Part shown: piece after piece, positions 25,764-35,097 of the stretch
How the letters are laid out: the number at the start of each line of letters is the position of its first letter
How positions within the stretch are numbered: position 1 is the first letter of the stretch
Assembly: GCF_014077005.1 (NCBI RefSeq)
Contig: NZ_JACGVC010000053.1
Coordinates: 186,001 to 250,000 of the forward strand
Direction: 5' to 3'
Length of the DNA: 64,000 bases
From: Colwellia sp. MB3u-45
GTDB taxonomy: Bacteria; Pseudomonadota; Gammaproteobacteria; Enterobacterales; Alteromonadaceae
Position numbers and translations under genes: made by a program
Notes under the pieces: model-generated
What the model saw: the letters and a program-made list of their open reading frames with translations, nothing else
Told to the model about the DNA's origin: nothing
Database searches by the model: none

Positions 25764-26675
25764 ATGCCAATATCTGAAAAAACCGCCTTACGTGGCGGTA
25801 TTATTAGTGCCGTTAGTGCCTATACTATGTGGGGTATCGCGCCACTATATTTTAAACTAATAGACCATATTAACGCCGATGAAATTTTAGTACATCGCGT
25901 GGTTTGGTCAACTGTTTTATTAATCTTAGTCGTGCTGCTGACCAAAAGATCGCGCAATTTTATTGCCACTATTACTCAGCCCAAAATAGTTATGCGATTA
26001 ACCATTTCAGCGACACTGCTTGCCATGAATTGGTTTATGTTTATATGGGCGGTTAACAATGGCCATTTACTTGATGCCAGCCTAGGTTATTACATTAATC
26101 CACTTTTCAGTGTGGCGTTAGGGGTTATATTTCTAGGTGAACGCTTGCGACCTTGGCAGCTATTTGCCGTTGGACTCGCCTTTATAGGTGTGATGATTCA
26201 ACTCTTTATGGTTGGGTCACTACCGATGATTTCATTAGCATTGGCCGCCACTTTTGGTACTTATGGCTTATTACGTAAAACCATGCCGTTAGACTCATTT
26301 GTCGGCTTACTGATCGAGTCTCTGATGATGTTGCCGATAGCCTTGATTTATTGGTTAGTGTTTTTAAAAACTAGTACAACCAATATGTTAGACAATGATA
26401 TGTCATTAAATATGCTCTTGGTTTGTACCGGCATTGTTACTACTGCGCCCTTGTTATGCTTTTCTGCTGCCACAAAACGTATGACCTTAACGGCTTTAGG
26501 ATTTTTTCAATACATTGGCCCAAGCATCATGTTTATTTTGGCAACGTTTTATTACCAAGAGCCATTATATTTTGCTAAATTAATTACGTTCGCCTGCATC
26601 TGGACCGCATTAGCGATATTTAGTTTTGATTCAGTAAAAGCGAGAAGACAGGCGATAAAAACAGCCACAACATAG
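25764..26675 (+). CDS. rarD: RarD-type EamA family transporter
   Basis: A 303-residue inner-membrane protein with about ten hydrophobic helices in two EamA repeats. Family marks are GIISAVSAYTMWGIAPLYFKLI, EILVHRVVWS, NWFMFIWAVNNGHLLDASLGYYINPLF and LGERLRPWQLFAV, all close to E. coli RarD. E. coli RarD was linked to chloramphenicol sensitivity; the true substrate is unknown. No strong Shine-Dalgarno is seen. Paired with yigI as in enterobacteria. No terminator with a T-run follows. Confidence 0.92.
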   Translation: MPISEKTALRGGIISAVSAYTMWGIAPLYFKLIDHINADEILVHRVVWSTVLLILVVLLTKRSRNFIATITQPKIVMRLTISATLLAMNWFMFIWAVNNGHLLDASLGYYINPLFSVALGVIFLGERLRPWQLFAVGLAFIGVMIQLFMVGSLPMISLALAATFGTYGLLRKTMPLDSFVGLLIESLMMLPIALIYWLVFLKTSTTNMLDNDMSLNMLLVCTGIVTTAPLLCFSAATKRMTLTALGFFQYIGPSIMFILATFYYQEPLYFAKLITFACIWTALAIFSFDSVKARRQAIKTATT

Positions 26676-26818
26676 CGAGAAGAAATAGTGCAGAAGAGTG
26701 ACAGATGAGAAAGTTTTATCTGCCAGAGGTGTTTAAAGCAGGGTTAATCGCCGCGCTAGGCCGTTACAACAGATGTTAAACCCGTTGCAACGGTTAGCCA
26801 GTGTACTGTCTTGGAAAT

Positions 26819-28993
26819 TTACAGTGTTTCTAAGTTCGCATAAGCAACAACAAGCCACTTGCAACCCACGTCAGCAAAGTTAACTTGAATACGACTTTGC
26901 GGACCACTACCTTCGTAGTTTAATACCACACCATCACCAAACTTTTTATGACGAACATTTTGGCCGAGTTTAAAGCCCGAATTACCAAATGTTTCTAAGG
27001 TCAGGGCCGATGAAAATTTCCCTGTTGTGACAGGTTTCTTCACTTGATTTTGCAGACGAATTGCCTCTGTACAATCGTCAGGTAGTTCTCTCAAAAATCG
27101 ACTCGGCTTGTGATTTTTTTCCTGACCATACAATCGACGGCTTTCTGCATGGCATAAATATAATTTTTTCATTGCCCGGGTCATACCGACATAGCACAAA
27201 CGTCGCTCTTCTTCTAAGCGACCATGGTCTTCAACCGACTGCTGCGAAGGAAACATGCCTTCTTCTAAACCGGCAATAAAGACCAATGGAAACTCTAAGC
27301 CTTTAGCCGAGTGCATGGTCATTAACTGTACCGCAGGTTCATGATCATCGGCTTGTGACTGACCAGATTCTAGCGCTGCATGGGTTAAAAAAGCGGTAAG
27401 TGGGCTTTGCTCTTCTTCAAGCTCTGGGTCAACCTCAAAAGTTTGACAAGCGTTCACTAGCTCATTTAAGTTTTCAATACGAGCTTCAGCACGCTCACCT
27501 TTTTCGGCTTGATACATCGCCTTTAAGCCTGAGTGTTGAATAACATAGTTGGCTTGCTGATCAAGATTTAACTTGCTTGAGTCGTCTTCTAGCTGATCAA
27601 TAACATTGATAAACTGTTGAATAACCTTGGCACTTCGGCCTTTGAGTTCCTTATTTTGCACCATATGTTGGCAGGCTTGCCACAAGGTACATTCTAAGTT
27701 TCTTGCGCCATCACGCACTAGACTTAAGGTTTGATTACCAATGCCACGGGTTGGGGTATTGATAACACGTTCAAAGGCTGCATCGTCATCACGATTATTT
27801 AATAAGCGTAAGTAAGCCAGCGCATCTTTAATTTCTTGACGTTCAAAAAATCGTAAACCACCATATATGCGGTAAGGTAATTTCGCTTGAATTAAGGCTT
27901 CTTCCATTAAACGTGACTGCGCATTACTGCGATATAAAATCGCCACGTCATCAAGTGAGCCATCATCTTTTTGCCAATCAGCAATGCGTCCGGCAATAAA
28001 ACGTGCTTCATCTATCTCATTGAATGCAGTATAAATAGATATTTTTTCACCGGCATCATCTTCGGTCCATAAATCTTTGCCTAGACGATTATTATTGTTG
28101 TCAATCAGCTGATTAGCGGCCTTGAGAATATTGGCAGATGAACGGTAATTTTGCTCAAGTTTAATCGTTTTTGCGCCATCAAAGTCTTGCAAAAAACGTT
28201 GGATATTTTCAATTTTTGCGCCACGCCAGCCATAAATAGATTGGTCGTCGTCACCAACAATCATGACCTTGCCACTTTTTTGGCCTAACAAGGTTAACCA
28301 AGCATATTGAATCGCGTTAGTGTCTTGAAACTCATCAACTAAGACATGAGCAAAGCGCTGTTGATAATGCTGTAATAGCTCTGGATTATTTAACCAAAGC
28401 TCATGGGCGCGAAGTAATAATTCGGCGAAGTCGACTAAGCCTGCACGGTCACAAGTGTCTTGATAAACCCGATAAACTTTAACAAAAAGCTCTTCTGTTA
28501 CGTCATGTTGGGCATCAATATGTTGCGGGCGTAAGCCTTCATCTTTTTTACCATTGATATACCAAAGAAATTGTTTGGGAGGCCAGCGTTTTTCATCAAG
28601 TTCTAACGAGCGCACAATGCGTTTAATCATGCGTAGCTGATCGTCTGAGTCAAGCACTTGAAAACTTTGTGGCAATTTCGCTTCTTGAAAATGCATACGC
28701 AATAAACGATGCGCTAAGCCATGAAAAGTACCAACCCACATTCCTTGTACATTACCATCAACGGTTTGTTCAACACGGGCTCGCATTTCAGCTGCCGCTT
28801 TATTGGTAAAAGTAACCGCTAAAATACTATGAGGAGATGCGTGTTCAACCTTCATTAACCAAGCAATACGTTGCACTAAAACCCGGGTTTTACCGCTACC
28901 GGCACCGGCAAGCACCAGCATATTTTGTAGTGGTGCAGCAACAACATCTCGTTGTTTATCGTTCAACGACTCAAGTAATTCAGAAACATCCAT
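26819..28993 (-). CDS. uvrD: DNA helicase II UvrD
   Basis: A superfamily 1A 3'-5' helicase acting in nucleotide excision and mismatch repair. The 724 residues (720 in E. coli) show the Q-motif LNDKQRDVV, Walker A AGAGSGKT (29-36), VDEFQDTNAIQY, VGDDDQSIYGWRGA, LEQNYRSS and VQLMTMHSAKGLEFPLVF. The final ~40 residues form the conserved Tudor-like tail (GQNVRHKKFGDGVVLNYEGSG). It lies downstream of yigB on the same strand, after 182 bases without a gene, as in E. coli. Complete. Confidence 0.98.
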   Translation of the reverse strand: MDVSELLESLNDKQRDVVAAPLQNMLVLAGAGSGKTRVLVQRIAWLMKVEHASPHSILAVTFTNKAAAEMRARVEQTVDGNVQGMWVGTFHGLAHRLLRMHFQEAKLPQSFQVLDSDDQLRMIKRIVRSLELDEKRWPPKQFLWYINGKKDEGLRPQHIDAQHDVTEELFVKVYRVYQDTCDRAGLVDFAELLLRAHELWLNNPELLQHYQQRFAHVLVDEFQDTNAIQYAWLTLLGQKSGKVMIVGDDDQSIYGWRGAKIENIQRFLQDFDGAKTIKLEQNYRSSANILKAANQLIDNNNNRLGKDLWTEDDAGEKISIYTAFNEIDEARFIAGRIADWQKDDGSLDDVAILYRSNAQSRLMEEALIQAKLPYRIYGGLRFFERQEIKDALAYLRLLNNRDDDAAFERVINTPTRGIGNQTLSLVRDGARNLECTLWQACQHMVQNKELKGRSAKVIQQFINVIDQLEDDSSKLNLDQQANYVIQHSGLKAMYQAEKGERAEARIENLNELVNACQTFEVDPELEEEQSPLTAFLTHAALESGQSQADDHEPAVQLMTMHSAKGLEFPLVFIAGLEEGMFPSQQSVEDHGRLEEERRLCYVGMTRAMKKLYLCHAESRRLYGQEKNHKPSRFLRELPDDCTEAIRLQNQVKKPVTTGKFSSALTLETFGNSGFKLGQNVRHKKFGDGVVLNYEGSGPQSRIQVNFADVGCKWLVVAYANLETL

Positions 28994-29175
28994 AGCGAGG
29001 TAAAATCAAAAAGCGAAAATATAACCCTATCATAGCAAGTTCAGCACTATTTTGATAACGCTATCCTTAGCCAAGCTAACTAATAAAGTGATCAACTTGG
29101 CATTAATTCATCTTCAGGCTAGCTTTTGACTGTATTGTTTGAAATTTATTAGTTAAAAGTAATAAATACAATAAT

Positions 29176-29901
29176 TTATGTCAATATTTTGGCGAGCTGC
29201 TCAATGTTGTCAAGCGCAAGCGTCGGGAGAACTTTTAGGGGTTTACCGACTTTATATGGGTTTAACCAGGCGGTTTGACAGCCAGCATTAATAGCACCAA
29301 AAACATCATTTTTACCACAATCGCCAACATGTAGTAGTTGTTCAGGGCGAATTTGCAAAGCCGTACAGGTTTTATCAAACATATCGCGGTCAGGTTTTAA
29401 TTTATTGTCAATCGAGGCATGAAAGTGTTCAGTAAAGTATTTTGCGATACCTATTTTTTGGGTATCAACATTACCGTTAGAAATCGCCACTAGTGGCATC
29501 TTGCGCTGAAGAAAGCTCAGAAAATCATGGGTCTGTTGCGGTAAAGTAAAGTTACTACGTTGCTCAACAAAATAAGCTAAAGCGGTAGCGGCAAAAATAT
29601 TGGCCTCTATACTGGTTAAGCCAAATGACAGAGCACCTAGGTAATAAGTTTTTTCTCGCAATAAGCCCACGTCATGCTGTAGTTCTGGTGATTGTGCGAT
29701 AACCTGCTGGCGAAAAGGCCACCAAAAGCTAAAATCAAAACGATATAAGTGACTATCAATGCCATAGTCACTCAAGCTTTTGTGTAAATAAGCGACCATC
29801 TTTTTATCGGTCGCCACCATAATCGGTTGATTGCTGTATAGGGTATCGTCTAAATCAAAGCTAATCGCATGAAAGGGTTGTAATCGGCGATAAAATCTCA
29901 C
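29176..29901 (-). CDS. yigB: HAD-family phosphatase YigB
   Basis: A HAD hydrolase, 241 residues (238 in E. coli, where YigB dephosphorylates FMN and riboflavin precursors). Motif I is FDLDDTLYSNQP, motif II VAISNGNVDTQ, and motifs III/IV are the lysine in NKLKPDRDMF and HVGDCGKNDVFGA. The start is GTG at 29901 (MRFYRRLQPFHAISFDLDDTL), matching the E. coli N-terminus. It begins only 11 bases after the DUF484 stop; xerC usually sits between them. Co-transcribed with lptM-lysA-dapF-DUF484. Confidence 0.92.
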   Translation of the reverse strand: MRFYRRLQPFHAISFDLDDTLYSNQPIMVATDKKMVAYLHKSLSDYGIDSHLYRFDFSFWWPFRQQVIAQSPELQHDVGLLREKTYYLGALSFGLTSIEANIFAATALAYFVEQRSNFTLPQQTHDFLSFLQRKMPLVAISNGNVDTQKIGIAKYFTEHFHASIDNKLKPDRDMFDKTCTALQIRPEQLLHVGDCGKNDVFGAINAGCQTAWLNPYKVGKPLKVLPTLALDNIEQLAKILT

Positions 29902-29912
29902 AATGTTTCTAC

Positions 29913-30623
29913 CTAATAGAGATGTTGATGTAAAAGTTTTGCCACCAATTTTTTAAATTGGTTTAGCAATAAGGTATCCATACGCGGATCAAAATGCTCA
30001 GCATCTCGGCTACTAATGGCTAAAAAACCGATATCTTCTTGGTTGTGCGTCAGTCGTACTAAAACCACTGACCCGGAGCTTGCTTGAGCAAAAATTAATG
30101 CTTGTTCACTTTGTTGTAAGCGGCCAAAATAGTATTGATCTTTACTTAATCGGCTGGCCATTATTTCTGCGCAATCATCAGTAATTAAAGCACTGTGATT
30201 GACCGCGACCGGCTTTATTAACCATACTTTAAAGGCGTCAAACGATAACAACTCAGTGGTCGCTTGATGCAAACAATCCAGTAATTCTGCTGCGGTTGTG
30301 CAATCGAGTAAACGTAAATAAAGATCGCTGTATAAGGCAAATAATTGTTCATTTTGGCTTGCGATCACCATGAGTTGGGTGATTTCTTCTTCCAAATTAT
30401 GAATTTTTTCGCGTTGTTGTAACAATTGACGCTCAACTAAAGAAATAGCGCCACGTTGATGATCTGGCAACCTTAAGCCGGTAACAAACTCGGCTTGACG
30501 ATTAAAAAATTCAGGATGCTGTTGCAGATAGCTGACAATTAATTCATCGGTTAACTGTATTTCATCAGCTGATTTTAAGGTCTGTTCACTTGCTTGCATC
30601 ACTTTATTTTTATCTTTATTCAT
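29913..30623 (-). CDS. DUF484 family protein (GAF-like)
   Basis: A 236-residue cytosolic protein of the DUF484 family, present next to dapF in most gammaproteobacteria (YigA in E. coli). The N-terminal marker is the conserved [53 protein letters not shown] short coiled coil follows, then a GAF-like domain (about 95-230) with [37 protein letters not shown]. Its function is not established. The start overlaps the dapF stop by four bases. Downstream, yigB starts 11 bases later, with no room for xerC. Confidence 0.88.
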   Translation of the reverse strand: MNKDKNKVMQASEQTLKSADEIQLTDELIVSYLQQHPEFFNRQAEFVTGLRLPDHQRGAISLVERQLLQQREKIHNLEEEITQLMVIASQNEQLFALYSDLYLRLLDCTTAAELLDCLHQATTELLSFDAFKVWLIKPVAVNHSALITDDCAEIMASRLSKDQYYFGRLQQSEQALIFAQASSGSVVLVRLTHNQEDIGFLAISSRDAEHFDPRMDTLLLNQFKKLVAKLLHQHLY

Positions 30624-31450
30624 AGATTTATTTGCCCATCGAAGACATGCACAGCGGGACCTGTCATTTTGACCGAATTACCTGGGCCTTTCCAAAAAAT
30701 CTTCAATTGCCCCCCAGGTAAATCAACCAAGACTTGTCGATTAAGTTTCTTTTGCATCTGGCCAACAACAACAGCAGCACATGCGCCACTGCCACAAGCG
30801 AGTGTTTCAGCAGCACCACGTTCATAAACCCGCAGTTTAATATATTCAGCTGACACCACTTCCATAAAGCTAATATTCGCTTGTTGAGGAAAACGTTCAT
30901 GCAATGACAAAGCTCTACCCAATTGCTCTACGGGTGCTTCTTTGACATTATCTACCGTTAAAACGCAGTGCGGGTTGCCCATTGACACAACACCACAAAG
31001 CACGGTTTCGTCATCGCTACGCAGAATATAAGTGCCTTCTGCTTTTTGTGCGGTAAAGGGAATTTTTGCTGGTTCAAATTGTGGTACCGGCATATTGACC
31101 GAGACATTGCCGTCACGCTCAATAAACAAGGTCATTTTGCCTGATTGCGTTGACACTTTTATTTTATGTTTATTCGTTAAACCCTTTAAGCGCACAAATT
31201 TCGCAAAACAACGTGCGCCATTGCCACATTGCCCAACTTCACTGCCATCAGCATTAAAAATTCGATAATGAAAATCTAAATCTGGATCATAAGGAGGTTC
31301 AACAATGAGCACTTGATCAAAACCAATACCAAAATTTCGATCGGCCAGTTGTTTAATCTGCTCATTCGATAAAAAAACATTTTGGGTGACATTATCGATG
31401 ACGATAAAATCGTTACCTAAACCGTGCATTTTAGAAAAATTGATTAACAT
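30620..31450 (-). CDS. dapF: Diaminopimelate epimerase DapF
   Basis: Interconverts LL- and meso-diaminopimelate for lysine and peptidoglycan. The 276 residues (274 in E. coli) have the two catalytic cysteines in [11 protein letters not shown] (C75) and [16 protein letters not shown] (C219). The opening [13 protein letters not shown] and the GNPHCV and ERGAAETLA loops are intact. It lies between lysA (17 bases upstream) and DUF484 (4-base overlap), a tight lysine/cell-wall operon. Confidence 0.97.
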   Translation of the reverse strand: MLINFSKMHGLGNDFIVIDNVTQNVFLSNEQIKQLADRNFGIGFDQVLIVEPPYDPDLDFHYRIFNADGSEVGQCGNGARCFAKFVRLKGLTNKHKIKVSTQSGKMTLFIERDGNVSVNMPVPQFEPAKIPFTAQKAEGTYILRSDDETVLCGVVSMGNPHCVLTVDNVKEAPVEQLGRALSLHERFPQQANISFMEVVSAEYIKLRVYERGAAETLACGSGACAAVVVGQMQKKLNRQVLVDLPGGQLKIFWKGPGNSVKMTGPAVHVFDGQINL

Positions 31451-31467
31451 TTACATCCAATCTCACA

Positions 31468-32718
31468 CTATAAAGGTAGTAAGCTTTCACCTAGCCATAA
31501 TTGGCTTAAGGTTTCGCGTTTTCTGACTAAATAACTTGCGCTGTCGTCCACCATCACTTCAGCAGCACGTGGCCGACTATTGTAATTTGAACTCATGGTA
31601 AAACCATAGGCACCGGCACTGCGTATGGCGAGTAAGTCGCCTGCACTTATTGCCAGCGCTCGATCCTTACCGAGAAAATCACCGGTTTCACATATTGGGC
31701 CAACCACATCGTATTGCGCACTGGTCACATCATCACGTTGTTCAACCGGAATAATCGCCTGCCATGCTTGATATAATGCCGGTCTGATCAAATCATTCAT
31801 TGCTGCATCAACAATCGCAAAATTACGCTCTTCACTGACTTTGATATATTCTACTTCGGTCACTAAAATACCGGCATTGGCCATGATGGCTCGGCCCGGT
31901 TCATAAATAAGGGTGAGATCACGACCCGTTAACTTTTGTGCAATCGCTTGGGCATATTCTTTAGGGTGAGGCGGCTGCTCGTCGTCGTAACAAACACCTA
32001 AACCACCACCGACATCGATATGCGATAATGTAATACCTTGTTCGGCTAAGGTGTCAACTAACTTTAATACTCGATCGAGTGCGTCTAAAAATGGGGCAAT
32101 TTCGGTCAGCTGTGAACCAATATGGCAATCAACCCCTTGAATATTAATATGAGACAAGGTGGCGGCGTATTGATACAACTTAGGTGCTTGCTCAATACTA
32201 ATACCAAACTTATTCTCTTTTAAACCCGTTGAAATATAAGGGTGTGTGCCAGCATCAACATCAGGATTAACCCGTAATGAAATGGGCGCCATTTTGTTTA
32301 ACCCTAGCGCAACAGCTTGGATACGGTCTAATTCTGCCGCTGATTCAACATTAAAACAGTAAATACCTAAATTTAGCGCGTAAGTTATTTCTTCTGAGGT
32401 TTTACCAACACCTGAAAATACAACCTTTTTTGCATCGCCACCGGCTTCAATCACCCGCATCAATTCGCCTTTTGAGACGATATCAAAGCCTGATCCTAAC
32501 CGCGCCATGACATTTAGCACCGCAAGATTACTATTAGCTTTAACGGCATAACAAACCAGATGTGGGCGCTCTCCAGCCGCTTGGTCAAAAGCATGCCAAT
32601 GGCGCTCAATAGTCGCTCGAGAATAGATATAAAGTGGTGTTCCGTATTGCTTTGCTAACTCAGCAACCGAACAGTGCTCAGCGTATAATGAATGTTCTTT
32701 ACGATTAAAAAAGTCCAA
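31468..32718 (-). CDS. lysA: Diaminopimelate decarboxylase LysA
   Basis: A fold-III PLP enzyme making lysine from meso-diaminopimelate. It has 416 residues. The PLP lysine is K60 in VCYAVKANSNLAVL. The HIGSQLTEIAPF and HIDVGGGLGVCYDDEQPP loops and the C-terminal GPICETGDFLGKDR with the partner-site cysteine are present. Placement between lptM and dapF is the Pseudomonas/Shewanella arrangement, unlike E. coli where lysA is elsewhere. It starts 11 bases after lptM ends. Confidence 0.97.
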   Translation of the reverse strand: MDFFNRKEHSLYAEHCSVAELAKQYGTPLYIYSRATIERHWHAFDQAAGERPHLVCYAVKANSNLAVLNVMARLGSGFDIVSKGELMRVIEAGGDAKKVVFSGVGKTSEEITYALNLGIYCFNVESAAELDRIQAVALGLNKMAPISLRVNPDVDAGTHPYISTGLKENKFGISIEQAPKLYQYAATLSHINIQGVDCHIGSQLTEIAPFLDALDRVLKLVDTLAEQGITLSHIDVGGGLGVCYDDEQPPHPKEYAQAIAQKLTGRDLTLIYEPGRAIMANAGILVTEVEYIKVSEERNFAIVDAAMNDLIRPALYQAWQAIIPVEQRDDVTSAQYDVVGPICETGDFLGKDRALAISAGDLLAIRSAGAYGFTMSSNYNSRPRAAEVMVDDSASYLVRKRETLSQLWLGESLLPL

Positions 32719-32729
32719 TGCCGTTATTC

Positions 32730-32900
32730 CTATGGTTCTAAATTGCTTTTATCACTGCTTTTATCAGTTTCTGGGCTTGTTTTTGGTAAGTTCTCTTGCT
32801 GTTGCTCAGGAGTTTGATATAAAGGGCCTTTAATGCCGCAGCCTGTTATGGTGACTAAACTAAGCAAACAAAAAAAAGTAATTGTAATTTCTTTACGCAT
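32730..32900 (-). CDS. lptM: LPS assembly lipoprotein LptM (YifL)
   Basis: A short outer-membrane lipoprotein that helps LptD fold and form its disulfides. The lipobox and start of the mature protein, TITGCGIKGPLYQTP, are the family signature. The remaining ~35 residues are Pro/Ser/Lys/Asp-rich and disordered. I set the start at the ATG at 32900 (MRKEITITFFCLLSLVTITGC), giving 56 residues. ATGs at 32927 and 32969 in the same frame would add basic residues, and none has a clear Shine-Dalgarno. First gene of the lysA-dapF cluster, divergent from cyaY. Confidence 0.88.
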   Translation of the reverse strand: MRKEITITFFCLLSLVTITGCGIKGPLYQTPEQQQENLPKTSPETDKSSDKSNLEP

Positions 32901-33010
32901 AATTGATTTATTCGATTTTTTTCCCATGATAGACGTTTTATAATGCCATGACCAACAAATACCAAGCAAAGATTAAACAATCTTAAGGCGCAGGTAAAAA
33001 GGAACAGTTA

Positions 33011-33331
33011 ATGAATGATAGTCAGTACAACTTAGCCGCTGAGAACATCTTACTAGCGATAGAAGAAGCCATCGAAAATTGTGGTTGTGATATCGATTAT
33101 GAAGGTGTTGGCGGGATGTTAACCCTCACCTTTAAAAATGCCAGTAAAATCATCATCAACAAACAAGCACCCTTACATGAAATTTGGGTAGCAACGAAAT
33201 TTAATGGCCACCATTTTCACTTTGAAAATGATCAGTGGTTTGATAAGCGTGGCGGCGGAGAGCTATGGCAGTTTCTGTCTACTGCAGTCAGCAAACAAGC
33301 AGAAGAAACTATTGTCATTGCTGAACAATAA
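33011..33331 (+). CDS. cyaY: Iron-sulfur cluster assembly regulator CyaY (frataxin)
   Basis: A 106-residue bacterial frataxin, the same length as E. coli CyaY. It binds iron and tunes IscS activity. The acidic first helix ENILLAIEEAIENCGCDIDYE and strands GGMLTLTFKNASKIIINKQAPLHEIWVATKFNGHHF are typical. RGGGELWQFLSTAV closes the fold. AAGGA precedes the ATG. It is divergent from lptM; hemC begins 22 bases after its stop, linking Fe-S and heme synthesis genes. Confidence 0.94.
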   Translation: MNDSQYNLAAENILLAIEEAIENCGCDIDYEGVGGMLTLTFKNASKIIINKQAPLHEIWVATKFNGHHFHFENDQWFDKRGGGELWQFLSTAVSKQAEETIVIAEQ

Positions 33332-33352
33332 ATATTGAATAAGGTAACTGAA

Positions 33353-34285
33353 ATGACCCAAAAAACCGTACGTATTGCAACGCGTAAAAGCGCGCTGGCG
33401 TTATGGCAAGCAGAATATGTTAAGGCAAAACTTGAGCATTTTCATCCAGGTATCCAGGTTGAATTAGTGCCCATGACCACCAAAGGTGACATTATTCTTG
33501 ATACGCCACTGGCCAAGGTTGGCGGAAAAGGCTTATTTGTTAAAGAACTTGAAGTGGCCATATTAGAAGATCGTGCAGATATTGCCGTGCATTCAATGAA
33601 AGATGTACCGGTTGAGTTTCCAGAAGGCTTAGGGTTAGATATTATTTGTCCGCGCGAAGACCCGCGAGACGCTTTTGTTTCTAACACTATTGATAGCTTA
33701 GCCGACTTACCCCAAGGTGCGATTGTCGGTACCTCAAGTTTACGTCGTCAATGTCAAATTAAAGCCCTGCGGCCCGACTTAACTATTCGCGACCTACGTG
33801 GTAACGTCAATACTCGGCTTAAAAAGCTCGATAATGGTGAATATGACGCCATTATTTTAGCTGCAGCTGGGCTTATTCGTTTGGAAATGCCAGAACGTAT
33901 TCGAGAATATATTGCGCCAGAGGTAATGTTACCGGCGAATGGCCAAGGTGCAGTGGGTATCGAATGTCGCATTGACGATGTCACCATTAAAGCACTGTTA
34001 GCGCCACTAAGCTGTGAAGAAACTCGTCTTCGCGTATTGGCAGAACGTGCGATGAATCGCGCGCTTGAAGGCGGTTGTCAGGTACCTATTGGCAGTTATG
34101 CTGTGCTTAATAACCAAGAGATATATTTACGCGGTTTAGTTGGCTCGGTTGATGGCAGTGAAATATTAACCAGTGAAATTCGTGGCCACATTAACCAAGC
34201 TGCGCAATTAGGTAACCAGCTAGCTGAGCAATTATTGGCTAAAGGTGCTGGCAAAATTCTTCGTCAGGTGTATGACCAAGCATAA
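33353..34285 (+). CDS. hemC: Porphobilinogen deaminase (hydroxymethylbilane synthase) HemC
   Basis: Joins four porphobilinogens into hydroxymethylbilane. It has 310 residues from the ATG at 33353, preceded by AAGG; the in-frame TTG at 33335 is less likely. The dipyrromethane cofactor cysteine is C242 in [14 protein letters not shown], the same number as in E. coli. The catalytic aspartate region [18 protein letters not shown] and the basic [11 protein letters not shown] and [11 protein letters not shown] loops are intact. It overlaps hemD by 14 bases. Confidence 0.97.
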   Translation: MTQKTVRIATRKSALALWQAEYVKAKLEHFHPGIQVELVPMTTKGDIILDTPLAKVGGKGLFVKELEVAILEDRADIAVHSMKDVPVEFPEGLGLDIICPREDPRDAFVSNTIDSLADLPQGAIVGTSSLRRQCQIKALRPDLTIRDLRGNVNTRLKKLDNGEYDAIILAAAGLIRLEMPERIREYIAPEVMLPANGQGAVGIECRIDDVTIKALLAPLSCEETRLRVLAERAMNRALEGGCQVPIGSYAVLNNQEIYLRGLVGSVDGSEILTSEIRGHINQAAQLGNQLAEQLLAKGAGKILRQVYDQA

Positions 34286-35030
34286 GCTTAAAATATTAAT
34301 CACGCGCCCTGAAAAAGCTGGGCGCGATCTACAAGATTGCCTGCAACAACAGGGTTATCAAAGCTATTGTCAGCCGTGCTTTGATTATCAAGACGGTGCC
34401 AGCCTTGAGCAATTACAAGCATTACAAAGTCAACTGACGCGTCCACTGGTCATATTTATTAGCGTCGCAGCAGTAGAGTTTGCTAATAAACTGATGCCAA
34501 TATCCTCATGGTCGACCAAAGAGGTTATCGCGGTTGGGGCTGCTACTGAGCAAGCATTAAAAACATTAGGCATCAGCGCCTTAGTCCCTGCAAAACATGA
34601 TAGCGAGGGGCTGTTGGTGTTGCAGCCATTACAAAACGTACAGGCAAAAGACGTGCTCATTGTCCGTGGCGATGGTGGCCGAGAACTTATTGCAGAAGAT
34701 TTGCGACAGCGTGGCGCCTCGGTACATTATTTTGAAAGTTATCGGCGTGTTTGGCGAAATTGCTCGCCAGAAGTTATCAAAACATGGCATCAACAGCAGA
34801 TAAATTGTATCTTAATCACTAGTAACGCTTTGCTAGAATTCATAGTAAACTTAATTGATAACTCAGACAATTACTGGCAAGAGCAATGTTTGTGGATTGT
34901 GGCAAGTAATAGAATTGCGCTCAAAGCCAAAGCAATGGGTATTAGCCGAATAATAAATGCCAATGGTGCCAATACCACTGCTATTATTAATGCGCTAGCC
35001 TATGAGCAGAAATTAAGTTATATCAAGTAG
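34272..35030 (+). CDS. hemD: Uroporphyrinogen-III synthase HemD
   Basis: Closes hydroxymethylbilane with ring-D inversion. It has 252 residues from the ATG at 34272, inside the end of hemC; the frame is open nine codons further up. The protein diverges fast, as usual. It keeps the [22 protein letters not shown] opening, [32 protein letters not shown] and the late [14 protein letters not shown] strand of the two-lobe fold. Followed by hemX after 67 bases. Confidence 0.93.
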   Translation: MTKHKLKILITRPEKAGRDLQDCLQQQGYQSYCQPCFDYQDGASLEQLQALQSQLTRPLVIFISVAAVEFANKLMPISSWSTKEVIAVGAATEQALKTLGISALVPAKHDSEGLLVLQPLQNVQAKDVLIVRGDGGRELIAEDLRQRGASVHYFESYRRVWRNCSPEVIKTWHQQQINCILITSNALLEFIVNLIDNSDNYWQEQCLWIVASNRIALKAKAMGISRIINANGANTTAIINALAYEQKLSYIK

Positions 35031-35097
35031 TATAAACAGCATATTAGCCTAATATATTTAATGTGCGTAGCGCCAACATGTAAGATGGGATCAGTTC

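Noticed and set aside
26740-26800. AACCCGTTGCAACGGTT as a terminator between rarD and uvrD
   Set aside because: One-base bulge and no T-run on either strand; not enough to call.
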